Shown here piece after piece: positions 26,901 through 35,097 of a stretch of DNA of 43,572 nucleotides. The stretch is from Woeseiaceae bacterium (GTDB lineage: Bacteria; Pseudomonadota; Gammaproteobacteria; Steroidobacterales; Woeseiaceae): NCBI GenBank assembly GCA_030066655.1, contig JASJBE010000015.1, forward strand, positions 1 through 43,572. The letters are read 5' to 3'. Position 1 is the stretch's first letter. The number at the start of each line of letters is the position of its first letter. Under the pieces are notes generated by a model. It saw only the letters and a list, made by a program, of their open reading frames with translations. It was not told the DNA's origin and made no database searches. The position numbers and the translations under genes are program-made.

Positions 26901-27381
26901 GCTGACCGGCACCGTTACAAAGGTCCGGATTCGCGCAACGACGATTACCGACTGGGACCGTAAAGAGATCATCGTTCCCAACAAGAATTTTATAACCGAA
27001 CAGGTCATTAACTGGACGCTCACGGATCCCATCACTCGCGTCATTGTGCCGGTTGGCATCTCCTACGGCTCCGACGTGGATCTCGCGACCCGGGTGATGG
27101 AAGAGACGCTGCATGCAATGCCCCTCGTGCTCGACGAGCCGGCGCCGCGCGTCTATTTCCTGGGATTCGGCGACAGCTCCCTCGATTTCAGACTGTACGT
27201 GTATTCGCGACAGCTCAGCGATCGACTGCCGCTTACACACGCCGTGCACAACGAGATTCTGGCAGCGCTGCGTGAGAACGGCATTGAAATTCCGTTCCCG
27301 CAGCGGGATCTCTACGTCAAGTCGCTGAATCTCGATGGTGCGGATCCGAGCCAGTTCGGGAAGTCGAAAGGGGAACAGTGA
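23968..27381 (+). CDS. MscK/KefA-like mechanosensitive channel
   Basis: A 1137-residue channel of MscK type, matching the usual length of about 1100. The signal peptide (residues 1-18) is followed by a periplasmic coiled-coil domain of roughly 480 residues (MscS_porin type, many EIEQVL, RIEQSLTRMRQRLE helices), then several membrane segments (about 495-850) and the MscS core from about 905. The pore helix and beta domain are diagnostic: GLGFGLQEIVANFVSG, then LFERPVRVGDTV, RIRATTITDWDRKEIIVPN and VINWTLTD. The channel opens under membrane tension to release solutes. TTG at 23968 is used because a stop lies just upstream in frame; the ribosome-binding site is weak. It overlaps the downstream TAXI-type gene by 4 nt, so the two are probably translated together. 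Confidence 0.92.
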   Translation: MKKLLFLISIALTGAVAAQTADSPIPSVRSNGDVGSEQIDVAIQNIEAREGLDDETRDLVISQLRDAQAQIGNRRAAESAAAAFAMALDAAPGEIRQLQEILAQQPPWDPTTASLGIRDDMLLSEIEQVLAREMADLAAAEADLEGLESQLADQADRPAVARQRINELRSIRDDLTNLIDATPPPAELAILTDARKLAAALRRDVGAAQIEQLEQEISSYGVRLDLMRARRDVAARGAVERRDRVDFLQQIVNSRRQISVAEAQADAIEAELAAADKHPAIKEIAEENAALTRELPSIAAEIERATSQLAETEREAQRIEQSLTRMRQRLEIGGARQAVGQLLLAERRDLPRFTQYRSDVRTRREALSTIGLARIRIEEKSTELAAFDEVVAQTMRNVSQDVSDEQRSSIRSEVVRLLEDRRELLDKAASTYRSYLRVLGDLDIAQERLVQSTDEFRDFLDRNLLWTPSTPIGDVNTVAYFGEALSWVFSPTRWMDSINALFQALRSRAAATIAALLLLSAVVLLRRPLKAQFRSISSKVGRLSTDHIGLTIRALAISAVIVLPLPLALALPGWALQHASMPTDFTVALSLALLAVAPFLYNLLLLRTICEEQGVARVHFGLQEQNLAITRRQLDKLILFGAPIVFIGVLAYESPSAAHRASLGGLAFVAFMVVFALVIRRLGDPRESVAQTYYDKRPESWVTRLKWVWFSIKTLGPIALALLAFAGYLYTALMLTDRIISTIWLVLGIVLVNLIVLRWLALARRKIEWQLALEKREARKAEQDSESEQGADSEIPVVEPKPLNLDTVDQQTRRLLKAGLLVVGVLFGWAIWSDLLPALQFLENVSLWSRSVTIDGMATPAPVTLADLLLALIVAGTTVIASRNLPGLMNIALLQRLNMDAGSRYTVNTLLRYAVVTIGVIGVFSIIGWNWSRIQWLVAALSVGLGFGLQEIVANFVSGLIILFERPVRVGDTVTVGELTGTVTKVRIRATTITDWDRKEIIVPNKNFITEQVINWTLTDPITRVIVPVGISYGSDVDLATRVMEETLHAMPLVLDEPAPRVYFLGFGDSSLDFRLYVYSRQLSDRLPLTHAVHNEILAALRENGIEIPFPQRDLYVKSLNLDGADPSQFGKSKGEQ

Positions 27382-28640
27382 CTCGGATGGCCAAACGAAT
27401 ACCCAACGTTCGTTTTTCCTTCGCCGCAGTCCTTGCGTCGCTTTGCATCGCGCTCGCGGCCTGCGAGAAGCCTGCCGTCGAAGTCAAGTTGATCACGCCG
27501 CTGCAAGAACTCGACAAGGTCATTGCAGAGCAGATTACCACGCTGGTCGACGAGGACTCGGGCGTCGAGGTCACGCTTATTCCGCCCCCGGAAGGCGGCG
27601 TTTCAATACTCGACGCGTTACGGAGCGGCTACGGCGACATCGCGTTTGCGACAAACAACAAGCGCTACCGCGAAGGCATTACAACGATCATTCCGCTGTA
27701 CCCCAGCATCCTGCACATCGCATCTCGCGCGCCCCAAATGCCCGACACGATGCACGACCTCCTGGACGGCTCGACCGTATATGCCGGCCCCCCGGGCTCG
27801 ATACCGAGGCTGCTCGGCGAGGATTTTGCGACCGACCTCAACCTGGAAGACAAGGTCGTATTCGCCGACACGCTCGATCCGGCCCTCGTCGACGTGATCA
27901 TGGTGTACGCGCCCATCGATCGCGGACGCGTCATGTCGGACACGTCGCTCAGTGGATTCACGATGGTCTCACTCGGTCATCCCGACGATATCGGGAAGGG
28001 CTCACCGGTCGACAGTGCCGTGCTGCTCAACCCCCGACTCAGACCGTTCATCGTGCCCGTGGATACTTACGGCGACCTGACGCCCGAGCCTATTGTGACG
28101 CTTGCCGTAGACAATCTGATTGTCTCGCGGGAGGACCTTGAAGACACCGTGGCGTACGATCTCTTCGCCGAGATACAACGACTGCGATCGTCGCTGTTTA
28201 GCGAACGACCGGAGCTGTTTCAACCTCTTGACGAGAGCATGTCCGGATCCAATTGGGCGTTCTCGATCCATCCGGGCGCGATTGATTTCCTGCAGCGAAA
28301 CGAACCAACCTTCATCGAACGCTATTCAGGCGTCGCCGAGGTGCTCGTAACGCTGCTCGTCGCGGCAATCAGCGGCGGAATTGCCGTTGTCCGGATCTAC
28401 CATATTCGGCGCAAGAACCGCATTGATCGGTTTTACGTCGACGTCATCGAAGTGCGTGATTCTGTCGGCCCCGATGCGAGTCGCGACGAACGAAACGCGG
28501 CTGTTGAAAAAATTCGTGAGCTGCAGAATCACGGCTTCGAATTGTTGGTCGATGAAAAGCTCTCTGCGGATGAGAGTTTCCGGATCTTCATCGAGCTTTC
28601 CAACGACTCGATCGAGGAGATCCAACAGACGTTACGGTAA
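27378..28640 (+). CDS. Membrane-anchored TAXI-type substrate-binding protein
   Basis: A 420-residue protein with an N-terminal lipobox (IALAAC, Cys29 from the GTG) and a TAXI/NMT1-like periplasmic binding domain (ITPLQELDKVIAEQI, GYGDIAFATNNKRYREG, TIIPLYPSILHIASR, GSTVYAGPPGSI, VPVDTYGD). TAXI proteins normally deliver ligands to TRAP transporters. Here a transmembrane helix at about 319-340 (LVTLLVAAISGGIAVV) and a cytoplasmic helical tail follow, so the binding domain is fixed to the inner membrane and could signal across it. No TRAP permease gene is nearby. GTG at 27378 overlaps the stop of the MscK-like gene (GTGA); an ATG at 27387 is an alternative. A sensor or accessory of the channel is suggested by the gene overlap only. 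Confidence 0.8.
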   Translation: MTRMAKRIPNVRFSFAAVLASLCIALAACEKPAVEVKLITPLQELDKVIAEQITTLVDEDSGVEVTLIPPPEGGVSILDALRSGYGDIAFATNNKRYREGITTIIPLYPSILHIASRAPQMPDTMHDLLDGSTVYAGPPGSIPRLLGEDFATDLNLEDKVVFADTLDPALVDVIMVYAPIDRGRVMSDTSLSGFTMVSLGHPDDIGKGSPVDSAVLLNPRLRPFIVPVDTYGDLTPEPIVTLAVDNLIVSREDLEDTVAYDLFAEIQRLRSSLFSERPELFQPLDESMSGSNWAFSIHPGAIDFLQRNEPTFIERYSGVAEVLVTLLVAAISGGIAVVRIYHIRRKNRIDRFYVDVIEVRDSVGPDASRDERNAAVEKIRELQNHGFELLVDEKLSADESFRIFIELSNDSIEEIQQTLR

Positions 28641-28676
28641 CGAAGTGCCCCGAGCGGTTACGAAGCGCAACTGCAG

Positions 28677-29231
28677 CTACTGGTCGTAGCGTTTGAACCG
28701 GAAAAACGTGCCCGCCGCGGAGAACTCCGCCATCAGGCCCAGATTGGTGAGCGCAATGATCGCCACACCCTGATTGTAAGCGGGGGTTGCGCTGGCTCCG
28801 AACGTGACCAGATCCACCCCCGCCTGACCGGTGAACTGAAAGTCACCGCGCTTTAAACCGTCCAGCGATTCCTTGTCCTTGAAGAAGATGATCAACGTGA
28901 AATTCTTGACACCGGCCTGGATGCCCGAGCTGCCCTGCCAGTAGGTCACCGTGCCCACGGCCTCGTCCTGCTCGATGACCACGCCCTTGCCGTAGGCGCC
29001 ACCGAAGCCGACGGCGAGCCGCGTGATGCCGGGCCACACGGCAACTGCATAGGCGTCGTCGAAGAACGGCTGACTTCGCTCGACCTTAGCTTTGATCCTC
29101 GTGACGGCCTTGGCGGCGCGCTCCTGTAGCCGATCTCCAGAGTCGGGTTCCCAATCAGCGATTGCAGTCGTGCTCAATGCGAGAGCTATCATCGCGACGA
29201 AGGTACCCGTGGTTTTCCTCCGACTATTCAT
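28677..29231 (-). CDS. SYLF-domain (YSC84-like) exported protein
   Basis: A 184-residue protein with signal peptide (ending TTAIAD) and a SYLF/Ysc84-type lipid-binding domain: AYAVAVWPGITRLAVGFGGAY, GKGVVIEQD, TYWQGSSGIQAGVKNFTLII, FQFTGQAGVDLVTFGA. Bacterial SYLF proteins are periplasmic and associate with phospholipids, with roles mostly undefined. The ATG at 29231 overlaps the stop of the MipA-type gene upstream as ATGA, so the two are co-translated; a start at 29252 inside that gene is less likely. Together they form an envelope operon. It converges with the TAXI-type gene, 36 bp apart. Confidence 0.88.
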   Translation of the reverse strand: MNSRRKTTGTFVAMIALALSTTAIADWEPDSGDRLQERAAKAVTRIKAKVERSQPFFDDAYAVAVWPGITRLAVGFGGAYGKGVVIEQDEAVGTVTYWQGSSGIQAGVKNFTLIIFFKDKESLDGLKRGDFQFTGQAGVDLVTFGASATPAYNQGVAIIALTNLGLMAEFSAAGTFFRFKRYDQ

Positions 29232-30652
29232 GATCCTCTGCCCATGGCGCATTCGAAATGGGCCGTGACCCAGTCGGACCCTCCCGCTACGTCACCGAGG
29301 ATATCCGACGTCCCGAAAATCCCGGAACGATGCACGACGGTCACGCCTGCGTAGCAGTCCCGCATGCTTCTGGCCTTGAACAGCCGCCGCAACGGAAAGT
29401 CGAGTTGTAGCTCGAGGTAGTTAAGGAACCGCGACGTGTTGCTGCCGCGCCGCGCCTGCTTGCGCTGTTCGGCGATCGGCACCTTCTCCGCATAGGACAT
29501 TCCGAAGCCAAAGCCGTAGCGGAAGACCTCCTCGTTACTCCACGGCGAGTAGCCTTTGCCCGTCGCCATTATGTAGAGCGCAGAGCTCCAGAAGTCCTCG
29601 TTGCCCTCGTCTTCCTCAAAGTGCCGGAAGAGCGAGAGCTTGCCCGTGAAATCGACGCGCGGGCCGTCCGTGAGCAGCCTGCCGAACGTGATGCCGCCCA
29701 CGTCGGTGTCTGCGAGGTCGCTCTCGCTGAAATCGCCCTGGTCGATCTCGCCGACGATGTTGCCATCCGCCTGGTACCCGTAGTTCAAGCGCCACGACCA
29801 CTCGCCGGAGCGCTCCGGGGTAACGAATCGCTCCGGCTTGCGGACGTTGCCAAAAACGTAGGTACCGCCGGCAAAGAAAACCGACTGCGAGTCTTCTTCC
29901 AGGAGCGGGCTGTCGGCGACAACCGTGTCGACGCCGCCAAATCCGATGTTTCCGAAAAACTGTACTCGGTCCGTTAGCCACCACGTCGTATTGAGGCCGA
30001 ATGCAACCCATTGGGATTCGCCAGGCGTATAGGCCGGGCGGTCGGGCCGCGCCTCAGCTTCGCTGACACCGAAGTAGTAGTCGGTGAGCTTGTCGTCATT
30101 CCATGCCCAGCTGACGAACGGTGAGAACGACAGGCTGCCGCGATCGAAGGTGTAGCGGTAGGAAACCTCGGCGCTCTGCCCCTGGTGACGACCGAGAGTA
30201 TCGGTCAGGTAGTTGGCGTTGAGCGCACCCCATCCGCCGCGCAGCCGCAACTCGACACCGCCATCGACCGTCTGCCTGCGTGTCTCGATGCCCTCGAAGA
30301 ACGCATTGCGGTCCGGATCAAGCTTCTGAAAGCGGTAGCGGCCCATTACATTCAGCTCAATGTTGTCCGTTTGCAAGATGTGCACGCCGCCCGCCGAGCC
30401 GCGGAAGAAAAGGTATCTGCCGTTGTAGAGGTAGAGCGGAACCAGGTCGAACTGGCGCTGATCCTCGTTGTCGGCCGCGATGTAGAGATCCTGGCCGAGG
30501 CGCAGACCGCCGCCGAGCGCGGCGGTACCCTCCGGTGTGTTGAAAAACGGTATCTCCGCCACCTCATACTGCGCGTAGGCCGGATACATGCCCGACACAA
30601 TCAATACGAGCACGACTCGACACAAAACGGTGCTGGCTTCAGCTGCGTTCAC
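29228..30652 (-). CDS. MipA/OmpV-type protein with extra C-terminal domain
   Basis: A 474-residue protein with GTG start at 30652 (GGGG 7 nt upstream) and signal peptide ending PAYAQ. The frame stays open to 30967, but that stretch is not protein-like and runs into the TetR gene. Residues about 30-255 are MipA/OmpV (FNTPEGTAALGGGLRLGQD, SLSFSPFVSWAWNDDKLTDYYFGV, RPAYTPGESQWVAF, ADSPLLEEDSQSVFFAGGTYVF). About 220 more residues follow (SWRLNYGYQADGNIVGE, VFRYGFGFGMSYAEKVP, YLELQLDFPLRRLF, CYAGVTVVHRSGIFG, GSDWVTAHFECAM), unlike the tail of the other MipA protein at 4250. The CYAG..HHRSG-like end recalls small lipid-A-acting or acyloxyacyl hydrolase-like barrels but I cannot confirm this. The stop overlaps the SYLF start. 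A hairpin at 30691-30712 lies in its leader. Confidence 0.78.
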   Translation of the reverse strand: MNAAEASTVLCRVVLVLIVSGMYPAYAQYEVAEIPFFNTPEGTAALGGGLRLGQDLYIAADNEDQRQFDLVPLYLYNGRYLFFRGSAGGVHILQTDNIELNVMGRYRFQKLDPDRNAFFEGIETRRQTVDGGVELRLRGGWGALNANYLTDTLGRHQGQSAEVSYRYTFDRGSLSFSPFVSWAWNDDKLTDYYFGVSEAEARPDRPAYTPGESQWVAFGLNTTWWLTDRVQFFGNIGFGGVDTVVADSPLLEEDSQSVFFAGGTYVFGNVRKPERFVTPERSGEWSWRLNYGYQADGNIVGEIDQGDFSESDLADTDVGGITFGRLLTDGPRVDFTGKLSLFRHFEEDEGNEDFWSSALYIMATGKGYSPWSNEEVFRYGFGFGMSYAEKVPIAEQRKQARRGSNTSRFLNYLELQLDFPLRRLFKARSMRDCYAGVTVVHRSGIFGTSDILGDVAGGSDWVTAHFECAMGRGS

Positions 30653-30957
30653 GCAGTTACCCCGTGCGGCTTTCCTGGACTGATGTTCGACTCCCAAACA
30701 GGCAGTTGGGAGCCCCGTTAAAATGAACCCGACTGCAAGTTCATCATATTTCGACGCGCAGGACGAGTCGGCCGACGATCGCGAGCACTGCGAGCCCTCG
30801 TACGTATCCTGTGCGGCGACGACGGCCCTGATCAAATGGGAAGAGATTCGGTTTTGTGAGATGATATTTGGCGGAACATCGACAGTTCGACGCGATTCGA
30901 CGTACCGGCAATTCGTGGAGATTCCAGAATCGGTAACGCAATTACAGGACAGCAACG
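30653..30957. promoter_or_regulatory. Divergent regulatory region, 305 bp
   Basis: This region lies between the MipA-type gene (-) and the TetR regulator (+) and holds no supported gene. It contains a 7-bp perfect inverted repeat at 30691-30712 (CTCCCAA/TTGGGAG, 8-nt spacer), 38 bp upstream of the MipA GTG. Near the TetR start are two direct TTCGACG copies at 30886 and 30896 (10 bp apart) and GAAC/GTTC arms at 30874-30888. TetR regulators usually bind palindromes in their own divergent promoters, so either site is a candidate operator. I cannot place exact promoters. Confidence 0.4.
30691..30712. repeat. Inverted repeat CTCCCAA/TTGGGAG
   Basis: CTCCCAA (30691-30697) and TTGGGAG (30706-30712) are exact inverse copies with an 8-nt spacer. 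It lies 38 bp upstream of the MipA-type start, in the leader or promoter. It could be a regulator-binding palindrome or a small RNA hairpin. Confidence 0.45.
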
Positions 30958-31620
30958 ATGAGTGCAACGCCGGAAAAAGCGAAGTCAGGCGCCAAACAAC
31001 GTATGTATGCCAAAGGAATCACGCGTCGCGAAGCCCTCATCGACACGGCTGCGGAACTGCTCGAAACACGCTCTGTCGACGACATATCGTTGAAACTGAT
31101 CGCCGATACCGCCGATATCGCCGTTGGCTCGGCCTACCATTTCTACCAGAACTCCAATGAGGTCTTTGCGGCCCTGGCGCGCCGATTCGGATTGGAACTT
31201 GCCGCTGAAATCGCAGCGCCCTACGGCGAGGTCGAGTCGAGCTCCTGGCAAACCATGTGGTGTACTGCAATCGACCGCGCTGTCGCCTTGTATCGGGACA
31301 AACCTGCCTATGCCCGATTGATCATCGGCGGAGAGGCACCCTCCGAAATCAAACTCAGCGATCGTGAGAACGATGAACAGATCGGTGAGCTTTTCGCCGA
31401 AATCATCGGCCGCAACTTCGAATTCCAGGATTTCCCGGGGCGCAACGGGATCTTCTTTATCGCGGTCGAAATCGTCGACCTTGTATTGAGCCTGTCCATG
31501 ATCCGGCTTGGCCATATCTCGGAGAACATGGCGGACGAAGCCAAGCGCGCGTCGATCGCCTATTTGAGAACCTACCTGCCCGAGACCATGCCGGTTCGCG
31601 CCTCGCAAGACAAAGACTAG
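30958..31620 (+). CDS. TetR/AcrR-family transcriptional regulator
   Basis: A 220-residue TetR-type repressor. The N-terminal HTH is ALIDTAAELLETRSVDDISLK followed by IADTADIAVGSAYHFYQNSNE; GSAYHFYQN is the recognition-helix motif (typical GxxYxHF). The rest is a helical ligand-binding domain ending in a charged tail. ATG at 30958 has AGGA 8 nt upstream. It diverges from the MipA/SYLF operon, which it may repress, and converges with the acyl-CoA ligase gene 49 bp away. Regulation of the amine-type catabolic cluster downstream is possible but not shown. Confidence 0.93.
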   Translation: MSATPEKAKSGAKQRMYAKGITRREALIDTAAELLETRSVDDISLKLIADTADIAVGSAYHFYQNSNEVFAALARRFGLELAAEIAAPYGEVESSSWQTMWCTAIDRAVALYRDKPAYARLIIGGEAPSEIKLSDRENDEQIGELFAEIIGRNFEFQDFPGRNGIFFIAVEIVDLVLSLSMIRLGHISENMADEAKRASIAYLRTYLPETMPVRASQDKD

Positions 31621-31668
31621 CGCCCGCCCGATATCACCAGATCCGGCTGACAGATGGCCGGTGGCGTT

Positions 31669-33297
31669 CTATGCGGGCAGCTGGTAGTCGTGAAACTGCT
31701 CCCTGAGCCGGAGCTTGCTGACCTTCCCGGTCGCTGTATGAGGGATTTCCTCGACAAACACCACGTCATCGGGCATCCACCATTTGGCAACCTTGCCGTC
31801 CATGAATTCGAGAACGGTGTCTCTCGAAAGATCCGCATCTGCAGCCGGGACCACGATCAGAACCGGGCGCTCGGTCCATTTCTCATGTGGGACTCCGATC
31901 ACGGCTGCCTCGGTCACGTCGGGATGCGCGACGGCGACGTTTTCAAGTTCAATTGAACTGATCCACTCTCCGCCGGACTTGATGACGTCCTTGGTTCGAT
32001 CGGTGATCTGCATATACCCGTCATTATCGATCGTCGCCACGTCGCCCGTATCGAACCAGCCATGCTCGTCGAACGCATCACTTTCATCGAGTTTGTAATA
32101 AGCGTCGGCGATCCAGGAGCCACGGACCTTCAGTGCGCCGAACGCCTTTCCATCCGTCGGTTGCAGCTCGCCCCCATCATTGACCACTTTGAGCTCAACC
32201 CCGTAGGGCGGCCTGCCCTGCTTGGCACGAACATGCTGTTGTTCATCGTGGCCGAGATTCTCGAATCCGTCCTTTGGAGCACACACCGTGCCGAGCGGCG
32301 ATGTCTCCGTCATGCCCCAGGCGTGGTAGGTATCGACGCCATGCTTCTCACGAAACTCGTCCATGATAGAGAGCGGGCACGCTGCTCCGCCCACCAACGT
32401 GCGATTCAGCGAACTTAGCGTCCGGCCCTCATTCTCGAGATGCTGCAGCAGGCCGAGCCAGACTGTCGGAACACCTGCCGCGATCGACACCTGCTCGTTC
32501 TCGAGCAATTCGACCAGGGTTGCCGGATCCGCTGCCATCGGACCCGGCAGCACGAATTTGGCGCCGACCATCGGCACCGAGTAGTTCAGGCCCCACGCAT
32601 TCGCATGGAACATCGGAACAACCGGCAAGACACAATCGCTGGCGCTGAGCGACATCGTGTCTGGCAGCGCGCTCGCGTAGCTGTGCAAAACGTTGCTGCG
32701 ATGACTATAGAGCACACCTTTCGGATTGCCCGTCGTACCCGACGTGTAGCACAGCGAACTCGCCGCGTTCTCATCCAGATCGGGCCATTCGAAATCGGCC
32801 TCGCCTGAATCGAGAAGCTCTTCGTAGCACAGAGCCCCCGGAATCGAGGTCTCCGGCATGTGCTTCCGGTCGGAGAGGACCACGAAGTGCTCAACACCCT
32901 TCACTCGGTCAATGATGTCTTCAATCAACGGAACGAACATTGGGTCGAGGAACAGGCAACGGTCCTCCGCATGATTGACGATGAACACGATCTGTTCTGC
33001 GAACAGGCGCGGGTTGACCGTGTGGCAAACGTATCCCGCGCAGGAAATCGCGTAGTACAGCTCGAAATGACGGTGGTCGTTCCACGCGAGTGTCGCGACG
33101 CGGTCGAACGAATCGAGTCCCAGCCCGGACAGGGCGCTGGCCAATTGCCGCGCCCTGCGAAATGCATCACCGTAGGTATAGCGGTGCCGCGCGTTATCGT
33201 GCGTAACCGACAATATTTCCCTGCCTGAATGCTGGCTGTCGGCATGACGCATGATCGACGTTATCGTCAATGCGCTGTCCATCATTAATCCACGCAT
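31669..33297 (-). CDS. AMP-forming acyl-CoA ligase (DmdB/AlkK-like)
   Basis: A 542-residue adenylate-forming acyl-CoA synthetase that activates a carboxylic acid with ATP and CoA. Motifs: P-loop [11 protein letters not shown] (184-194), acid-binding WGMTETSP (327-334), hinge GWFDTGD (413-419) and catalytic Lys525 in TATGKVSK. The flow of motifs and size resemble medium-chain/3-methylthiopropionate ligases (AlkK/DmdB group), so a medium- or long-chain fatty acid or thio-acid is likely. The start at 33297 has GGAG 7 nt upstream. It is the last gene of the minus-strand unit with the TonB receptor, APH-fold kinase and amidohydrolase (24-bp gap), suggesting it activates the acid released by that amidohydrolase. 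It ends converging with the TetR gene. Confidence 0.92.
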   Translation of the reverse strand: MRGLMMDSALTITSIMRHADSQHSGREILSVTHDNARHRYTYGDAFRRARQLASALSGLGLDSFDRVATLAWNDHRHFELYYAISCAGYVCHTVNPRLFAEQIVFIVNHAEDRCLFLDPMFVPLIEDIIDRVKGVEHFVVLSDRKHMPETSIPGALCYEELLDSGEADFEWPDLDENAASSLCYTSGTTGNPKGVLYSHRSNVLHSYASALPDTMSLSASDCVLPVVPMFHANAWGLNYSVPMVGAKFVLPGPMAADPATLVELLENEQVSIAAGVPTVWLGLLQHLENEGRTLSSLNRTLVGGAACPLSIMDEFREKHGVDTYHAWGMTETSPLGTVCAPKDGFENLGHDEQQHVRAKQGRPPYGVELKVVNDGGELQPTDGKAFGALKVRGSWIADAYYKLDESDAFDEHGWFDTGDVATIDNDGYMQITDRTKDVIKSGGEWISSIELENVAVAHPDVTEAAVIGVPHEKWTERPVLIVVPAADADLSRDTVLEFMDGKVAKWWMPDDVVFVEEIPHTATGKVSKLRLREQFHDYQLPA

Positions 33298-33321
33298 TAT
33301 TGCTCTCCCCGAATTATGCCG

Positions 33322-35091
33322 CTACTCGGCAGCCCGCTCGCCGTAGAAATCAATGACTTCATGTTTCTGTGACTGGTTGTAGACCTCGCGCCCGCCGACG
33401 AAGGTCCTGACGACCTCGGTCTCGTGGACTTCGTGGATCGGGATGTCAAAGATATTGCGGTCAACGACGATGAAGTCCGCGGCCTTACCTTTCTCGATCG
33501 AGCCGATTTCGTGTTCCTGCTGCTGTGAGTACGCGCCGCCGGCCGTGTACAGATACACGGCTTCCTCAAGCGTAATCGCGTGCTCGGCGTGCAGGGCCGG
33601 ACCGGTGGTAACACCGGGCGCGCGCCGGGTCACCATGGTTTCCAATGCCGTCCAGGGATTCGCCTGCGTGACCGTCCAGTCAGAACCAACGGACAGTGGG
33701 GCACCGCTGTCGAGCAGCTCTCTCATCGGGTAAAGCCAGCCAATCCGCTCTTCACCGATGTCCGGAGTAATTACATCGACCGCCGGCGTGTAGTACCAGA
33801 AGACCGGTGAAAACTCGGCAATGACATCCAGTTCTGCAAAGCGTGGTATGTCGGCCGGGTTGAGTATCGCGGTGTGCGCCACGGCGTGGCGAAGTGTGCT
33901 TCCACGCTTGCGTAACTCCTCGACACCGTCGAGTACGTGCCGTGCCGCGCCATCCCCAGCCGCGTGGGCACGCACTGTCAGCCCCATTTCGTCGTAAGCT
34001 ATGAGTCTTTCTGTGAACAGGTCCGGATCGATGCGCCAGGGGCCGAAGTCGTCCTCGGTGCCCTCGTATGGCTCCGTCAGAACAGCTGTTCTTCCAGCCG
34101 CGCCGCCATCCAGTACGAACTTGACGCCAAGTAGCCTGACGTTTTCCGACGTGTACTCGTCCGGATTCGCGATGACTTGCCTGGACTTTTCCTTCATCCA
34201 CTCATTGACCCAGTCGGACGGGTCTGTGACGAAAGACGAAACCCGCAGCGTCAGGTCGCCGTTCTTGTCGAGCAGGACATACGACTCCATGTACCACTCG
34301 CGGCTCCATACATCGGTGATCGACGTTATACCGAGACTATTCAGATACTGAAAAATCGGAACGATCCGCTTGTATGCAATCTCCGTTGCCGGCGGTTGAT
34401 CTTTAAGATACTCCTCCCACACGACGTGGGCCGCCGTTTCCCGGACCAGGCCCGTGAGTTCCCCATTCTCGTCGCGCACGAAGTAGCCGCCAGGCGGATC
34501 CGGCGTGTCTTTCGTAACCCCAAGCAGCTCGAGCGCCTTGGTGTTGACCAGCGCGGCGTGTCCGCTGACTTCCCAGAAATACGCGGGCCGGTCGTCGACC
34601 AGCTCGTCGATGATGGATTTATGGGACGGCTTGTCAAACATGCGAATACTGCTGCCGTCATCCCACATGTAGTCGATGCTTCCACCGTAAACCCAGGGAG
34701 CATCCGGATTGGCCTGAAGGTAGGCGCGTACGGCAGCGGCAAAGTCGTCGTAAGAGTCTGCCTCGGCGTCGATATTGACGTTATAGTAACTCTCCGCGGC
34801 AAGGTCTGGATGAATGTGATCGTCAACCAGGCCTGGCAACACGAGCCGTCCTTGCAAATCCTCCATCCGCGTCGATTCGCCACGCAAACCGGCCAGCGAC
34901 TCGCTTGACCCAACGCCAACAAACCGTCCATCCCTGACGGCAAATCCGCTCGCCCACGGTTGGTCGCGGTCAACGGTATAGACGAGACCGTTTTCGTAGA
35001 TGACGTCGGCGGCGAATTCCGATCGCGTTGGTTCGGAGCACGCCCCGAGTAACGCAGACAAAACCAACAGCGCAAGCTTCTCTCTGCTCAT
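33322..35091 (-). CDS. YtcJ-type amidohydrolase, predicted lipoprotein
   Basis: Third Amidohydro_3 enzyme in the window, 589 residues, with a lipoprotein signal (LVLSALLGAC, Cys18 from the ATG). Motifs: DVIYENGLVYTV, LVDDHIHPDL (HxH), RAHAAGDGA (metal His), HTAILNPADIPRF and VGSDWTVTQANPW (metal Asp). TTG at 35097 immediately follows the stop of the kinase gene; the ATG at 35091 is preferred but has a weak ribosome-binding site. Lipid anchoring suggests it acts in the periplasm, at the inner face of the outer or outer face of the inner membrane, where it would meet a substrate imported by the TonB receptor. Probable reaction is hydrolysis of an amide or N-acyl bond. It belongs to the unit 38531-31669. 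Confidence 0.88.
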   Translation of the reverse strand: MSREKLALLVLSALLGACSEPTRSEFAADVIYENGLVYTVDRDQPWASGFAVRDGRFVGVGSSESLAGLRGESTRMEDLQGRLVLPGLVDDHIHPDLAAESYYNVNIDAEADSYDDFAAAVRAYLQANPDAPWVYGGSIDYMWDDGSSIRMFDKPSHKSIIDELVDDRPAYFWEVSGHAALVNTKALELLGVTKDTPDPPGGYFVRDENGELTGLVRETAAHVVWEEYLKDQPPATEIAYKRIVPIFQYLNSLGITSITDVWSREWYMESYVLLDKNGDLTLRVSSFVTDPSDWVNEWMKEKSRQVIANPDEYTSENVRLLGVKFVLDGGAAGRTAVLTEPYEGTEDDFGPWRIDPDLFTERLIAYDEMGLTVRAHAAGDGAARHVLDGVEELRKRGSTLRHAVAHTAILNPADIPRFAELDVIAEFSPVFWYYTPAVDVITPDIGEERIGWLYPMRELLDSGAPLSVGSDWTVTQANPWTALETMVTRRAPGVTTGPALHAEHAITLEEAVYLYTAGGAYSQQQEHEIGSIEKGKAADFIVVDRNIFDIPIHEVHETEVVRTFVGGREVYNQSQKHEVIDFYGERAAE

Positions 35092-35097
35092 AGTCAA

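Noticed and set aside
30653-30967. N-terminal extension of the MipA-type protein
   Set aside because: The extra 105 residues are not protein-like, cross into the TetR gene, and a GTG with ribosome-binding site and signal peptide lies at 30652.
30723-31160. Plus-strand ORF overlapping the TetR gene
   Set aside because: Different frame from a well-supported TetR gene and no recognisable features.
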